Source: Porites lobata
Taxonomy: Eukaryota > Cnidaria > Anthozoa > Scleractinia > Poritidae
DNA: 64,000 nucleotides
Direction of reading: 5' to 3'
Assembly (NCBI GenBank): GCA_942486035.1
Contig: CALNXK010000043.1
Coordinates: 3,222,001 to 3,286,000 of the forward strand
Both the position numbers and the translations under genes were made by a program. Below, in pieces: positions 49,801 through 61,918 of this stretch. Position 1 is the first letter of the stretch, and every line of letters starts with the position of its first letter. The notes below the pieces were generated by a model. The model was given only the letters and a program-made list of their open reading frames with translations. It searched no databases and was not told the DNA's origin.

Positions 49801-52800
49801 CTGTTTTCATAGACCAAACAAAAACTTCAAATGTATCAAGTGAACCAGAGCAGACCACCTCTCCACTGCTATCAACAGTCAAACATGAGAACTGGACAGG
49901 ATGAGGAGAAGTACAGGTACGGAAATTTCTGTACCTGGAAAGATGAAAATAACATGATTGTTTTCTCCTGATGTTAAGTAATCTTGGTGAATTTATATAT
50001 AATTGGGTAGACTAGCTAGTATGGTTCTTATGTTCCCTACAAGTTCCACCAAATGCCCTGTTCAGGTCTGTTTTTAACGGATTAATTTAAATTAATTAAA
50101 CTTAAATAATGTCAGTCTATGTAACTGAGTCAGAGAGGGGGTAGCCCTGCACCCAAGTCTGTAAGAAAAAGTGATGGAGTTTTGTACCTTTTCAGGTCAA
50201 ATGCCCTAACGGTACCATCCAGGGAACAACTCAACACAACTTGACTGTTGGGTGTGAATATAACACCTGTCACCGAACATGTATGTTCACTGAATGTTAC
50301 AAAACAGAAACCAGACGTCACATTCCACAGCTTGACCTGAAAGTTCAAGAAAGTAAACTATTCAGTCAACTGCAGTATTTTCTTGTAACCTTTTTGTGTT
50401 AAACTTGCATTTGAGAAGTAATTAGTGTAAATTGTTCATGTAAAAAGTATATAAATTGTCAGTAACCACTCCTCTCAGGGCATTTTTGGGGAACCCATCC
50501 TATACTCTTGATTAAGCGCAGGGTTGTGAGATGAGGCTTTAGATTAATCATCCCCAGCTGACAAGACTAGAATGTATAACCATTTGCAGATGTTAGTTGT
50601 TTACAGACCTCAGGGTTTGAAACCACATCTTCCTGCTCACCAAGTGTCCAATTGAACTAAACGGCAGTGATACATATTGTTGATGAGGTCCTTGGAATCA
50701 ATGCAGTGGCTTTTTCATAGTTCTAGCTTAATCTTCCCTGTCTCTGCCACTTTTCTGTTACCACCGTGTTCATGTAATATGTGTGACAAAAACAAAAAAA
50801 TTGTTTTCTTTACTAACAACAGCCAGCACTTATGTCTGCTTCAGTTCTTTAGTCTTCTTCTTCTTTTCAGGTCTGATATAAGAATGTAAAGAGCCTACCC
50901 CACTAAACAAAAAGCACCTTTGGCCTGATTTCACCTAATAAAACCAGACCAAATATATTAAATGCCTAGGTTTTTCAGAGAAACAGTCACAGTGTTATAA
51001 ATTTTATTCATGTATCATTTAGAGAAGCACAAAGTTAGCAGTAGCTACTAACCTTGCAATCATCTCCACCAGTTGCCACATAATTTCCATCTTGGGAATA
51101 GCAAATAGTGTTCATGTCATAGTAGTGACCTTGCTGTTTTAGTACATATGTTTCACTTTGCCACTCCCACACCAACAACTGTCCTAAGTTACTACAACCA
51201 AATGCCAGCCACTCCCCACTAGGGCTCACTGCCACTGTTTTGATTGTCTGTTGTGATATGCTGGACAAACACAATACACTCATTTTCATTGATTATTTTC
51301 TACTAAAATAGTTCATTGGTGTATAGGATGGAAATTCAACTCGACAGAAGAAATTATTGAAAAATATTAATGAATACCTTAATGAATGGATAAGAACAAA
51401 GTCTGGTACTTCATGCAATGTGAACACACCACTTGAAAATCCAGCAATAAGAAGAGATGCTGATTTATGGAATGCACTGGTTGTCAGCTGGCCAGGACTT
51501 TCTTGCTTGTAAAAATGCCTGGTTTTTAAAGATCAATGGACCAAACAAATAACTAACGGCAAATTATCATAAGTAGATCTCAGCACTTAGCTGGAGTGAA
51601 ACAAAGAAAAAAACACTTTAGACAGCTGACAGATAAGACAGCTCAAAAAGGCCTCTGCAGACAGACAGCTACTTTACTACTTACTTGAAGAGCTTCTTCC
51701 ACTTAACTGGATTTTCACTATCTGGAAAAGAATAGCAATTCCAAAAAAAATTAATTTCTATAATATAAATGGAACTACATATAATAATAAAGTACTACTT
51801 TACATATCTGGGAAGCAGAAAACAGAAAAAGCAACAGTATTCCTGTAGGGTAGTCTGCAGAGGAGACCTTGTTAAGTGGTGGTGGTGTTGATCCTTGTTG
51901 TTGCTGTTTTTTTGTCATGTTATCTTATGAGGAAATGACCCCCCCCCCCCCAAAAAAAAAAAAAAACTAACCATTGATTCCATTTAAAATGCCAGTAATT
52001 TGTCACTTTATCATAGACCATAAAAAAACTTGTTTGCCACCCTTCCCCCCCACACCACGTCCTTAAAAAATAACAATAACAACATGTTTCCACTACTTCT
52101 AGAGATTAAAAGCAATGCAAATGCAAACTTTTGGGGGCAAACAAGGTGTCCAACGGCTAATGCAATGGTGGCAAAGATTTCATTATGGTAACCTAATAAT
52201 AATTATTTAAAACTGTGAAAGGTTTGAACCCAGGAGTCATTTCAACAGTAGGTTGAGTTTGATCGTCCGGATGAACATAGTCCTGAATAGGACTGTTGTT
52301 GTTGACAGTGACTGACGTTTCGACAACCTGTGCTGTAGTCATCTTCAGAGTCAAAGTGAGTTGCATCACGTCAGTTGATGGTATTATACTCTGGTTATTG
52401 ATCTGATTGGTCAATTACGTCGCGATGTTATTGATCGTCTGTCAGTTAAGCCGTGATGTTATTGGCTATGAAGAATCGTAATCAGTTATTGGTGCATTTC
52501 GATTAGTCTGTTGTCACAGTTAAACAGTCAGCTATTGTTAGTCAAATTGTCATTCTCTCGTAGTTAGTTTTGCTTGATCTTGTCAATTAGCCATTTGTAC
52601 GGTGCTGGTAACTGTTGGCTACGATTCAGTGGCGTTTGTTCTAAGTTAGTAAACCAGCTTTCTAAAGTAAGACGTTGATAGTAGTCTGTAGAAATTGTAC
52701 GTTATACATGTTGCAGAGTCCCAGTCAATTTGATGTTTCATCTTTAAATGGTGCTCAGCATTGCGGAGCACCATAGACGACTGTTTACCTGTGACAATAG

Positions 52801-55800
52801 ACGGATCGAAACACACCAATTACTGATAACGAGTCTTAATAATAATAACAATCTTTTAATAGGATGCTCCATCACAAGAGTGGTTTACATAGAGGTCCTA
52901 ATTACGAGATGTATATTATATAATACAATTAAAATATAAAAAGGTTAAAAAAAAAATAATAATTCAAGCTAAAATCGAGTTACAGAAATAATTAAAACAT
53001 ACACACTACAAGTACTCAATTATAAAAAGCAGAAAAAAGACACTTCTTAAAAATTGGAAAACTTGCTGAGTTTCTTACAGTTCTCTCTAATTCATTAAAG
53101 TCTTTGAAACAGTGGTACTGCGAACGTTGTTTTCCCCAATTATATTTAATTTTGGGGAGCTTGATAGTATCGTTATTGCGCGTATTGTAGGAATGTATAT
53201 CACTCTTTCTTACAATGTCCAAAGAATGATTAAGTTGGCCATTAATACACTTGTATGCATATATACATCGATGACATTTCCTACGTTCTTCAAGATTCAG
53301 CCATCTCAAGACAATCAATGCATCGGTGGATGAGGAGTGAGGTGATCTATCTAATATCAACTTAGCTGCTTTGTTTTGGAGAATTTGCAATTCCTTCATA
53401 AGTGAGACATTGTCCTTGTCACCCCAGACTAAATCAGCATAATCAAAAATAGGTAGCACTAAGCTATTATAAAAAAGTAACCGGGCATCATAAGGTAAAT
53501 AATACTTAATCCTACGTAGAAGACCAAGGTTTTTATTAACCTTACATGAAATATACTCAATATGGTCGGACCATGTGAAAGTTGAAGACAACATAACTCC
53601 CAAATATTTAAAACTACTTACAGAATTTATATCAGTGTCAAAAATAGATAACGTGAAAGAGGAAATACCAACAAGTTTCCTATTACTGCCTATAATCATG
53701 GATTTCGTCTTAGTAAGATTTAAAGTTAACTTATTTCCATGTAACCACTGGGCAACTTTCAAGAGATCATCATTCAGTGCCTCTTCTAACAGGTGTGGCT
53801 CTTTAGCAAAGTAGTACAGGACCGTGTCATCAGCATACAAAGTCACTTCGCAATTCTTTATAACCAGCGGAAGGTCATTAATATAAACCAAGAAGAGAAG
53901 CGGTCCTAGAATGCTCCCCTGTGGCACCCCAAAGGTCATCGGGAGAGGGTCAGACACAGCATCGCTACAGGCAGTCCGCTGTTTACGATGATTCAGGTAA
54001 GACTTGAACCACTGTAGAGTGCTGGGCGAGACACCGATAGCCGACAATTTAGATAGCAAGATCGTATGGTCAACGGTATCGAATGCCTTGGTCAGATCTA
54101 GGAACACTGCACCGCACAGTTCTCCACTCTCCATATGCAATAGGACCTCATCTGCAAAACTGGTGAGAGCCGATGTTATAGACAGTTTGGGACGGAAACC
54201 AAATTGTTTGCTTGAAAGGAGATTATTTGAATTCAGAAAGTCATAGAATTGGGAATGGACGACTTTTTCCAGAATTTTACTCATTGTTGGCAGAATAGAA
54301 ATTGGGCGATAATTTGACGCATCTCTCCTATCTCCTATCTCTCCTATCGTCTTCATAGCCAATAACATCACGGCTTAACTGACAGACGACCAATAACATT
54401 GCGACGTAACTGACCAATCAGATCAATAACCAGAGGATAATACCATCAACTGACGTGATACAACTCACTTTGGCTCTGAAGATGACTACCGCACATTTGT
54501 CGAAACGTCAGTCACTGTCAACAACAACAGTCCTATTCAGGACTACGTTCACCTGGACAATCAAACTCAACCTACTTTTGAAATAATTATTTACTTACTA
54601 ATTATTTACCTTCCTGACTGGGGAAAAGTTCAGCAAGGTGCACACTCTCCAGCCAAGTACTGCATTTCCAGCAAAGTAAAACACCATCCTGACTCACACT
54701 ATATATCTGATTTAATGATGTTAAGACAAATGTACTGAATTAAATGTAAAGGCACTCATAGCTTGTAGTATTGCCTCTCAAAATTTCTAGACTAGCAGTA
54801 GCCATTGGCTAGGAAGTGGGGGTGAAAATCCTTTCAAATGTAGGTGAATGCCCTTTAGTTATATTGTCAACAAAAGGAGTCACTGCAGATCATGAAAAAT
54901 GGATTGAACAAAACAGAAAACAAGACATATTTAATTTAACGATTTTATTCGCAGTTGCTCCCCGAGTGGTAAGGAGAGAGGAGACGTCTGTATTCGCCAG
55001 CAAAGATTCATTATATATTGAAACGGTAATGAGTGTGTACAGTCATGCACAAAGTCTTATTTTTCAATCGAATATTCCATCTGTGTACAATGACCAAAGG
55101 CCACTGATATGCAATACAACACAATGAGACAGCTTAAATTGCCACTGGAGTTTAAAGCTTATTGAAGCTTTCAGATGGCAAGTGACCTAACATGCTGGGA
55201 AACGTATAAAAATGTAAAAACCATGCACTATAGTGAGACCTGAATAAACTTAAGTTACATTGATTTCTATACTTTGCTAGCACTCGTAACTTACCAAAAA
55301 CTTGTCCCACACTAAATTGAGATCAGGCTCTACTTTCATTTTCCTCGGTAAATAGATTCTAGGCCAGCAAGGCGAATCAAAAAGTTTACCATTTTAGTAC
55401 AGTACTTGTGTACCTGAATTACGTGTGCTTGCGATAATGATTTGTTGAAAACTCAACCCCAGGGCCCTCGCGGCGACATACCATGCATTTAATTGGTAGA
55501 ACATGGGCATCTCAAGAATTTCAACAGAATCGAGAAAAATCTATTGCTGCTGACCAAGAATAGGTGGCAGGCTCCTTTTGTCGCCCACAATAAACAAAAA
55601 AATTTCTAGATATAAACACAATTTGCCTTAAATTTCTATAATGGCCACCTTCACAAGTACATCACACAAGTGGCAGTTAACAAGGATACATCCAAAGAGT
55701 TTTGAGCAAAATAACATCCTACTACAGTGTTCCGGTGGCCAGACAAGGTGACCGGGAGAAAACCATTCATTGGAAATAACGAAAAGATGCGACTTGTCAT

Positions 55801-58800
55801 GTCTCTGCTTCCCACCACAAAAAACCTGCAAAAATTGAACATAAATTTGAACACTAACAAGAATCAATTCACAACATTAAAACGCTAATTTATACTTCAA
55901 ATTTGCTTGCTTGAGGCAGGTCGGGTGGTTTGCAGTCACCTTAGGCTTAATGCTCAGATATATTTGTTGCCAACTTAAGTTAAAATACACTGCAGTCATG
56001 AAATTTGAAATTTCTTTGTAAGCTGCTCATGTTTTAATTGACATAGTCCCAAACAAGCTTGACGACTGAAGGCCTAATAACTTTAGAATACTAAGATATC
56101 ATATATAAAATATTTGTAGCTTCTCAACCTGATCATTTAGGCTCATATATATCATGATGTACTAACCTGGAGTCTGATGACCAGTCAATACAAACAGTTT
56201 CATCATAGAGACCAGTATATGTTCTATGAACAGAAAATGGTGCAAACTCTTTGCTGTGGGCAGGAGCATGCCACACCTGCACATGCTTTCCATAAGTAAC
56301 TGCAATGTATCTAGCAGAGATATACCAATAATCAATGTTTAAGGGTCAAAAAATCATTAAGTCACACTTGAACTATATAGTATCCTCATTTTCCCTTTTA
56401 CTTTTGAGTGATTTGAGATGGCTCTTGGGTGATATTTGACAAAGATGCCACACCACTTTAATTTCTTCTTTTCTTGCTCTAAAATGCTCTACCTCATCAT
56501 GAAATCCTCAAACCAGCCTGTCAGCTTGGCAATTTCCCTGCTAGCAGAAGCCTCTTTTTTCTGGTATTTGGCAGGCAAGAATACCAGGGAACAGGTCTCT
56601 GCTAGCAGCACGGCAGTATCTGGCAATCTTTGGGTATATCATCATTATTCACTTTTGTCAAAAAAATCTTCAAAGGTCCATTTAAAGCTGTGACACAATA
56701 ATGAGTTAATAAGACACTGCATCTGTACCTACATATCTGCAACCCTCCAGAGTTAATAACTAACATATTTATATTAAGTGTTGCCTTAAGTAACCTCCAT
56801 GAAGTATAGAAGACTTTGTTACAAAACAAAGCTCTGAACGCCAAAGAGAACATGTACAATATACTGGTATACACCGTATTCACAAATGGCGGACACGCAG
56901 GAAAAAAATGGTGCCTAGTCATGAAAGCGAGGCGTTGGAGGATACACAAAAATTGCAAATGAAGACTTTCAGTGAACTTACAGAGTGTTTAGCACGGATT
57001 CCACCTAAAATAACTTTGTACGGACTTCTTTTTAAATACAATTACGTGGGATGTCTTCTGCCTTTAATGTTTAGTAGTGATTTGCTGTTTGCAATCAAAA
57101 GGGACGCGTATATCTTCAAGGAAACAGGATGATTTTGTAGGTTTCCGAAGCATCAGAAGCTTGACAAGTGGGCAATGGCTGGAGAAAAGCAGCAAACATG
57201 TTGGCCCAAACTTCACACTGAAACCGAGTACGAAAGCCAGGTCACTGCAATTCGGTGAAACAGAAATATAAACAAATCTTGGTGGCAAGAAAAAACTAAT
57301 AAAACCCAAGAAATAATAAATTGAATCACTGATTAGGACAGGACAGTATCCGTCGCGACAGATATATGGCCTAGCTGTGAGACATCTTTACTTAGGCTGA
57401 CTGAGGACAGGAGGTGCAGTCTAGACAATAAAGAGATCGTGGGCGGTTATATCAATGGATTTGTCAAAGGCGTCTGCCGTTGAACTGAAACACAATGAGT
57501 TCAAGTCGAGATGGAAAAAATGAAAGCAAACCCCTGCTAAACATCAAGGGATGGTTCTTGGCAAAACCGGAAGAACTTACAGGAAAGAAGAGGTGACTGG
57601 GGTTTCCAACAGGAGGATGAAGTTATGTTTGTTTTTTGTTTGCCAGGACGTTATTCTCTGGTCTTTATCGATGAAGGAGTATAAATGCAGGAGCGATCAA
57701 GTGGAGTACACTCAAAATTTCAACATGTTACTCGGCAGACTCGGTAAGCCGGCCACATATCATTTCAGCGAGTAATTTCGTGTTTCTTATCTTTGGCTGT
57801 TAAGAGTTTTAACTTAATGTTTCATAATATTTTAAAGTTGAAGAATACATAAATAAATAAAATGATGGTCTTCTTAAACGGATCCAGACTCGAATTTAAT
57901 TATTCGAAACAGAAGCTTGCCGTGTTCATTCCTGACACAAACATTGCCTTAAAAGAAAATTAAAAGTTTAACCTAGTAAAATGTAAGCTTTACAATACTG
58001 TTTTAGCAAGAGCTCTCTGAGATAATTCCCTAAAGGAGACCAGGCAAATAGCAAGCCATAAGATTCACAAAATACAGCTTCTAATTTTAATAAAATTATT
58101 TTTAGTTATTTTGCAATGACAAAGAAATCATGAGATTTTTACTAAGCTCTGCCAACGTACCTCAGTAACAATTCACTCCAAAGTGATGGAATGAATATGA
58201 TCCAAAGGAAGTTGTAAATGCAGACATACATATATACATAGATATCACAGGAGTTCAGGCTTCAGGAGTAATCATTGATCGTTTATTGCTGATTATTAAT
58301 AATCAATGCTCTTCAATTAAATGACTCCTGTGATTATTAATAATCAATGCTCTTCAATTAAATGACTCCTGTGATTATTAATAATCAATGCTCTTCAATT
58401 AAATGAATTGAGCGCTCTACGGAATACGTTCTACCCAGAATACAAGTATATACATAGATATGTATAAAATGACACTGACATGAATAAATGAGCATTGTGA
58501 ATGAATCTTTCACCCGCTCTCGACTTGACCTGTTTTGTGTAATGGTGGAGGTCTCTTCCATTAACAAGTAGGCCATATATCCGTCGCTTATTTCTCTTTT
58601 TCTCGCCACCAATATCTGTTTTTATTTCCGTTTTACAGAATTGTAGTGTTCTGGCTTTCGTACTCAGTTTCAATGTGAGGTTTGGGCCAACATTTTGCCG
58701 CTTTTATCCAGCCATAGCCCACTTGTCGAGCTTCTGATGCTTCAGAAACCTACAAAATCATCCTGTTTCCTTGAAGATATATGCATCTCTTTTGATTGCA

Positions 58801-61800
58801 AACAGAAAATCACTACTAAACATTAAAGGCAGAAGACATCCTACGTAATTGTATTTAAAAAGAAGTCCGTACAAAGTTATTTTAGGTGGAATCCGCGCTT
58901 AACACTCTGCAAGTTCACTGAAAGTCTTCACTTGCAATTTTTGTTTATCCTCCAACGCCTCGCTTTCATGACTAGGCACCAGTTTTTTCCCGCATGTCTG
59001 GCATTTGTGAATACGGTGTATTCAGCTGTTTTACTTACCTTCCATTTGGACAAAATTTTAAATCAAAAACTGGCTTTTTGAAGGTAAAATGATGAAGAAC
59101 AGTTTTCCTCTTAAGATTGGCTACAATGCAACTTCCATCTGCAACAAGAAAGAAGTGTCCTTGCTATCTTAAACACATAATAATATTACCAAACATGTAA
59201 AGAAATAAACGTTAGTGTTTTATCAGTGTTATAAATACTCCCCGCTTAATTCTGCCACCACCTGAGCAACAATAGGATGAGCTTTGCTCATGAGAAAAAA
59301 AACATAAATGCAGGGCACTGTATTTGTACCAAATATCTTATTGTCACTTATGTGCTACCAAATTCTGCCATACAAACCTTCATCAACTGCAATGAGTATC
59401 TTGCCATCTGGACACAAACTAATTCTTGAAATATTCTTATGGTTTTCAAAAGGTAGAGTCCATGATCTGTTACTAATAGAACAAAAAGAACGTGAAAATT
59501 AAAATATTTTATGTAATCCTCGCATTATGTGGGGTCACAATCAAGTTGCAGGCCCACATCAGCTGGTCCATCAAATTGAGGACTAACATTTGTTGAATGG
59601 CCACCACATATCACAGAGTGCAAAGAAAATCATTTTTACAGCTTGCCATTCGGGCAAGCTGCATGAAGCTAGCATTTACTAGCACAGATATCATTTCAAC
59701 CAGCCCCAAAAGCTTTTTGATGAGCAGAATTGATTTCACAGTTCTTCTGTTATTTGAATTCCTCAAAAAACATCACTTGCCCGTCGGGCAAGTTAAAAAC
59801 AGAATTCTCTAGCCCAATAGCAAAATCAACTAGCATGCGGGCTATCGGACACTACTTTCTTTGCACGTTGTATCATCAAGGATATTTCTTTTATTGAGTT
59901 TTCCCAAAGAAGCGGTGCATGATTTATTTTGAATGAATGCTGCTATGCATTCCTGCTACAGTTGCAGATCAAAACTGGCAATTGTTGAAGGAACACCGCA
60001 CAATCAAAAATCTGACAATATTCTACAAGATTAACTCCAATATCGCTACTATTGCTTTTCCAACCAAAATTATCAGTTTGAGAGGATCCATACAAAATTA
60101 ATATTCTAGCACAATCCCACTCTGGAACAGTCTCCAATTTTCAGTTTTATATGTTCTGGCTCAGTTTTATCCTCCATTTGATGTTTCTTTTCTTTTGTTT
60201 TTGGGTATGGTAATGTATAATGAGTTTGAAACAAAGGAAAATTGAAACCACTGATAAAATTGACCCACAACATACACATCATTCCATCTACATCTACAGC
60301 ATCAACATATATTAGGTCGGTAAAAATCGCTAAGACATCACACCAATCGTAAAATAATATAAAATAATGATATAAAATTTCATAACAGTAACTATGTAAC
60401 TACTACTTAAGAAAAGCTGATAAATTAGATTTCAAAGACTCCAATGAAGTTGATGATACAATGGCCCCGGGGAGGCAGTTCCACTCAGCTATAGTTCTTG
60501 GAAAATACAAACATTTAAAAATGTCCTTATTTGCATATGGCACGTGTGTCTCCCGGAATGTTGAATTAAATATTTTCAGCTATCTATATCAACAAGACAA
60601 TGAGTTAGTTTGTACATAAGTGTTAATCTAAAGTGTCTTCCTCTCATTTCCAGCATATCACACCTTAAGTCTTTAATCATGTCTATAATGCTTGCATATC
60701 TAAATATTAGTAAAAGCCAACTAGCGGTCTATTATCAATGCTGTGTTCTGATTGGTTGAGCTACTACTAGGCTATATGTTATAGCCCACTAGTAGCAAAA
60801 AGCGCCGGCTTTGAAAACCAAAACAATGGCGGCTGAATCATGATAGTCTGGACAAGTATAGTCCTGAATAGGTCGACTGTTGTTGACAGTGACTGATGCT
60901 TGAACAACCTTTGTGGTAACCATCTTCGGAGTCAAAGTGAGTTGTATTATGTCAGTTGTTTGTACTAAACTCTGGTTATCGACCTGATTGGTCAATTACT
61001 AAAGTAGGTCATGATGTTATTGGTCATCTGTCAGTTAATTACGCCAAGATGTTATTGACTATGAAGACTGTGCTTGGTCAGTTTTGATCCATCTTTTGTC
61101 ACAGATTATCTGTTGTTTATTCTCAGTCAAATTGTCAGTTGCCCAGTCATTCTGTGGTAGTCAGATTTGCTTGAGCCATCAATAATTCACCTATATGGTG
61201 CTGGTAACTGCTGAATGTGATTCAGTGGCATTTGTTCCAATTAAGTCAGTAAACCAGCTTTCTAAAGTGAGTCATTGATAGTAGTCTGTAGAATACATAA
61301 TGCATGTCATAGAGCCCCAGTCGATTCAATGTTTTGTCTGTAAATGATGTTCAACAATGTGATTGTTGACATTACCATTTCTTGTTGCCCTCTTGTGTTT
61401 AGACAGATGTGTGCTAAGGTTTGATGGTCTCACCAATGTACGTGAGACCTGCAATCAAGGGGCCAATACATGTAACAAAACTTCAGTCATTCGGAGCTTG
61501 AACATACAACACGGCCGACAACAAGAACGAGCAGCAACAAAAAAGTTGAAGTTCAATGAGCTCGTAGTAGCTCCAACAAGCTACCCTGACATAAGAATGA
61601 GTTAGATCAACTTAAGCTAACATCATGTTAACTTTCACAGTGCAGAAATATTACTGAGGCTAGGTTATCCAGATCCTTGATAACAAATGTTTATGCCACT
61701 TACTTTTTAAGGTCAAAGACAGATACTCTGTTGCCTACTGGACTCAAAATACAGTCGCCATCCTCATTGAAAACAATATTACCTTGCCGATAGACGGTGC

Positions 61801-61918
61801 CTAGCAAGTTAGAAAACTAAACAGGAAGCACAATTAGAACTATATTTATGCTGTCTGCTTGAATGACTCCAGAGATTCAGGAGATTGTTCAGATACATAC
61901 CTTGAACGAAAGTGCCAT
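43860..61918 (-). CDS. PWP2: Periodic tryptophan protein 2 homolog (PWP2), last exon missing
   Basis: Twenty coding exons, minus strand: 61901-61918, 61704-61816, 59378-59472, 59039-59138, 56167-56310, 55690-55825, 54610-54706, 51685-51721, 51378-51518, 51053-51260, 50188-50336, 49787-49934, 48459-48609, 46797-46977, 46361-46454, 45895-45948, 45673-45775, 45200-45265, 44703-44921, 43860-44085. All phases agree; 826 codons plus two bases, against about 919 in human. WD40 repeats are clear throughout, e.g. LLVWEWQSETYVLKQQGHY, VSGSWDKTVRLWNMFDS, FVVGSRDMTSRIF; the helical tail starts FDPFQLDCDVTPER and reaches RHLHFYLLWCQQIL. PWP2 is a UTP-B subunit of the nucleolar SSU processome, needed for 18S rRNA. 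The final exon is not identified; reading through its donor gives Met-stop. Introns hold the Penelope/LINE composite, a 2.2-kb inverted-repeat element and several MITEs. Confidence 0.93.
47643..48164. mobile_element. MITE with terminal inverted repeats, host of a nested MITE
   Basis: Left end ATTAGGGAGCTTAAGCAACTACGACG and right end CGTCGTCGTTGGTTAAGCTCCCTAAT are inverted. A (CGT)n run at 48127-48147 is part of the right arm. A second foldback is inserted at 47780-47942. In the PWP2 intron between exons 46977 and 48459. Confidence 0.75.
47780..47942. mobile_element. Nested foldback MITE with TAA target duplication
   Basis: Almost perfect 163-bp hairpin: AGGTGATGTTACACGGGACGATTCGC at the left and GAATCGTCTCGTGTAACATCACCT at the right, with GCAACACAGCGTTGCAA inside. 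It is bordered on both sides by TAA (47777-47779 and 47943-47945), a TWA duplication as made by PIF/Harbinger-type transposases. Confidence 0.82.
52200..52837 (-). mobile_element. Penelope-like element 3' fragment with GIY-YIG remnant
   Basis: Reading the minus strand from about 52760: AEHHLKMKHQIDWDSATCIT, then (after a frameshift) LTLESWFTN-like and NRSQQLPAPYKWLIDKIKQN. This is the C-terminal part of a GIY-YIG endonuclease domain of Penelope-like polymerases. Below 52470 the terminal repeat continues, with the conserved CTGAAGA...GAAAC at 52348-52317. A related copy lies at 60845-61560 and an inverted partial copy at 54350-54585. Confidence 0.75.
53016..54347 (-). mobile_element. 5'-truncated non-LTR retrotransposon, reverse transcriptase
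   Basis: One open frame of about 440 codons begins mid-domain at ASNYRPISILPTMSKILEKV and carries TKAFDTVDHTILLSKLSAIG, GVPQGSILGPLLFLVYINDL and YADDTVLYYF, then the thumb and C-terminal region, ending at a TAA at 53016. A 3' tail of TTATTATTATTA lies at about 52837-52850. The 5' part, including the endonuclease, is gone. The frame is unbroken, so the insertion is fairly young. It is not Penelope-type; it belongs to a CR1/Jockey-like LINE. Flanked on both sides by inverted Penelope sequence. Confidence 0.88.
54350..54585 (+). mobile_element. Inverted Penelope-like terminal repeat arm
   Basis: Reverse complement of 52239-52474 over about 235 bp with few differences (shared GCCAATAACATCACGGCTTAACTGACAGACGA and TCAGTCACTGTCAACAACAACAGTCCTATTCAGGACTACGTTC). 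It carries CTGAAGA at 54476-54482 and GAAAC at 54502-54506. It ends about 25 bp from the 5' splice site of the PWP2 exon 54610-54706. Confidence 0.85.
56868..59023. mobile_element. 2.2-kb element with long terminal inverted repeats
   Basis: 56868-57300 and 58610-59023 are inverted copies of one another (over 400 bp, by eye about 85-90% alike), sharing TACACCGTATTCACAAATG, GGATTCCACCTAAAATAACTTTGTACGGACTTC and GAAACAGGATGATTTTGTAGGTTTC. Weaker pairing extends to about 57390. Each arm has an open frame reading KTFSELTECLARIPPKIT in the left copy. The core has a small ORF at 57551-57775 of no recognised family and a 41-bp tandem repeat. In the PWP2 intron between exons 56310 and 59039. Class not recognised. 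Confidence 0.7.
58291..58405. repeat. 41-bp tandem repeat, about 2.8 copies
   Basis: GATTATTAATAATCAATGCTCTTC starts at 58291, 58332 and 58373; the unit ends in AATTAAATGACTCCTGT. Inside the 2.2-kb inverted-repeat element. Confidence 0.85.
59618..59867. mobile_element. MITE in a PWP2 intron
   Basis: Ends GTGCAAAGAAAATCA and TACTTTCTTTGCAC are inverted; inside, GCTTGCCATTCGGGCAAGC and CTTGCCCGTCGGGCAAG form smaller hairpins. About 250 bp. Confidence 0.65.
60280..60760 (-). pseudogene. Decayed LINE reverse transcriptase 3' end
   Basis: The minus strand reads VPYANKDIFKCLYFPRTIAE then WNCLPGAIVSSTSLESFKSN, the usual C-terminus of LINE polymerase proteins, after an out-of-frame MRGRHFRLTLMYKLTH. 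A downstream 3' UTR-like part follows to about 60280. Abuts a Penelope fragment. Confidence 0.7.
60845..61560 (-). mobile_element. Penelope-like element 3' fragment, second copy
   Basis: Minus strand from about 61470: GLTYIGET (the YIG motif), then LSKHKRATRNGNVNNHIVEH and KHQIDWGS with ST DYYQ, followed by ALTLES-like and AVTSTI remnants, then the terminal repeat to about 60845 matching 52239-52474. Broken by several frameshifts. The CTGAAGA/GAAAC signature is mutated here (CCGAAGA; GAAAC lost). Confidence 0.75.

Noticed and set aside
58291..58405. CRISPR-like array
   Set aside because: Direct 41-bp tandem units without unique spacers, in an animal intron.
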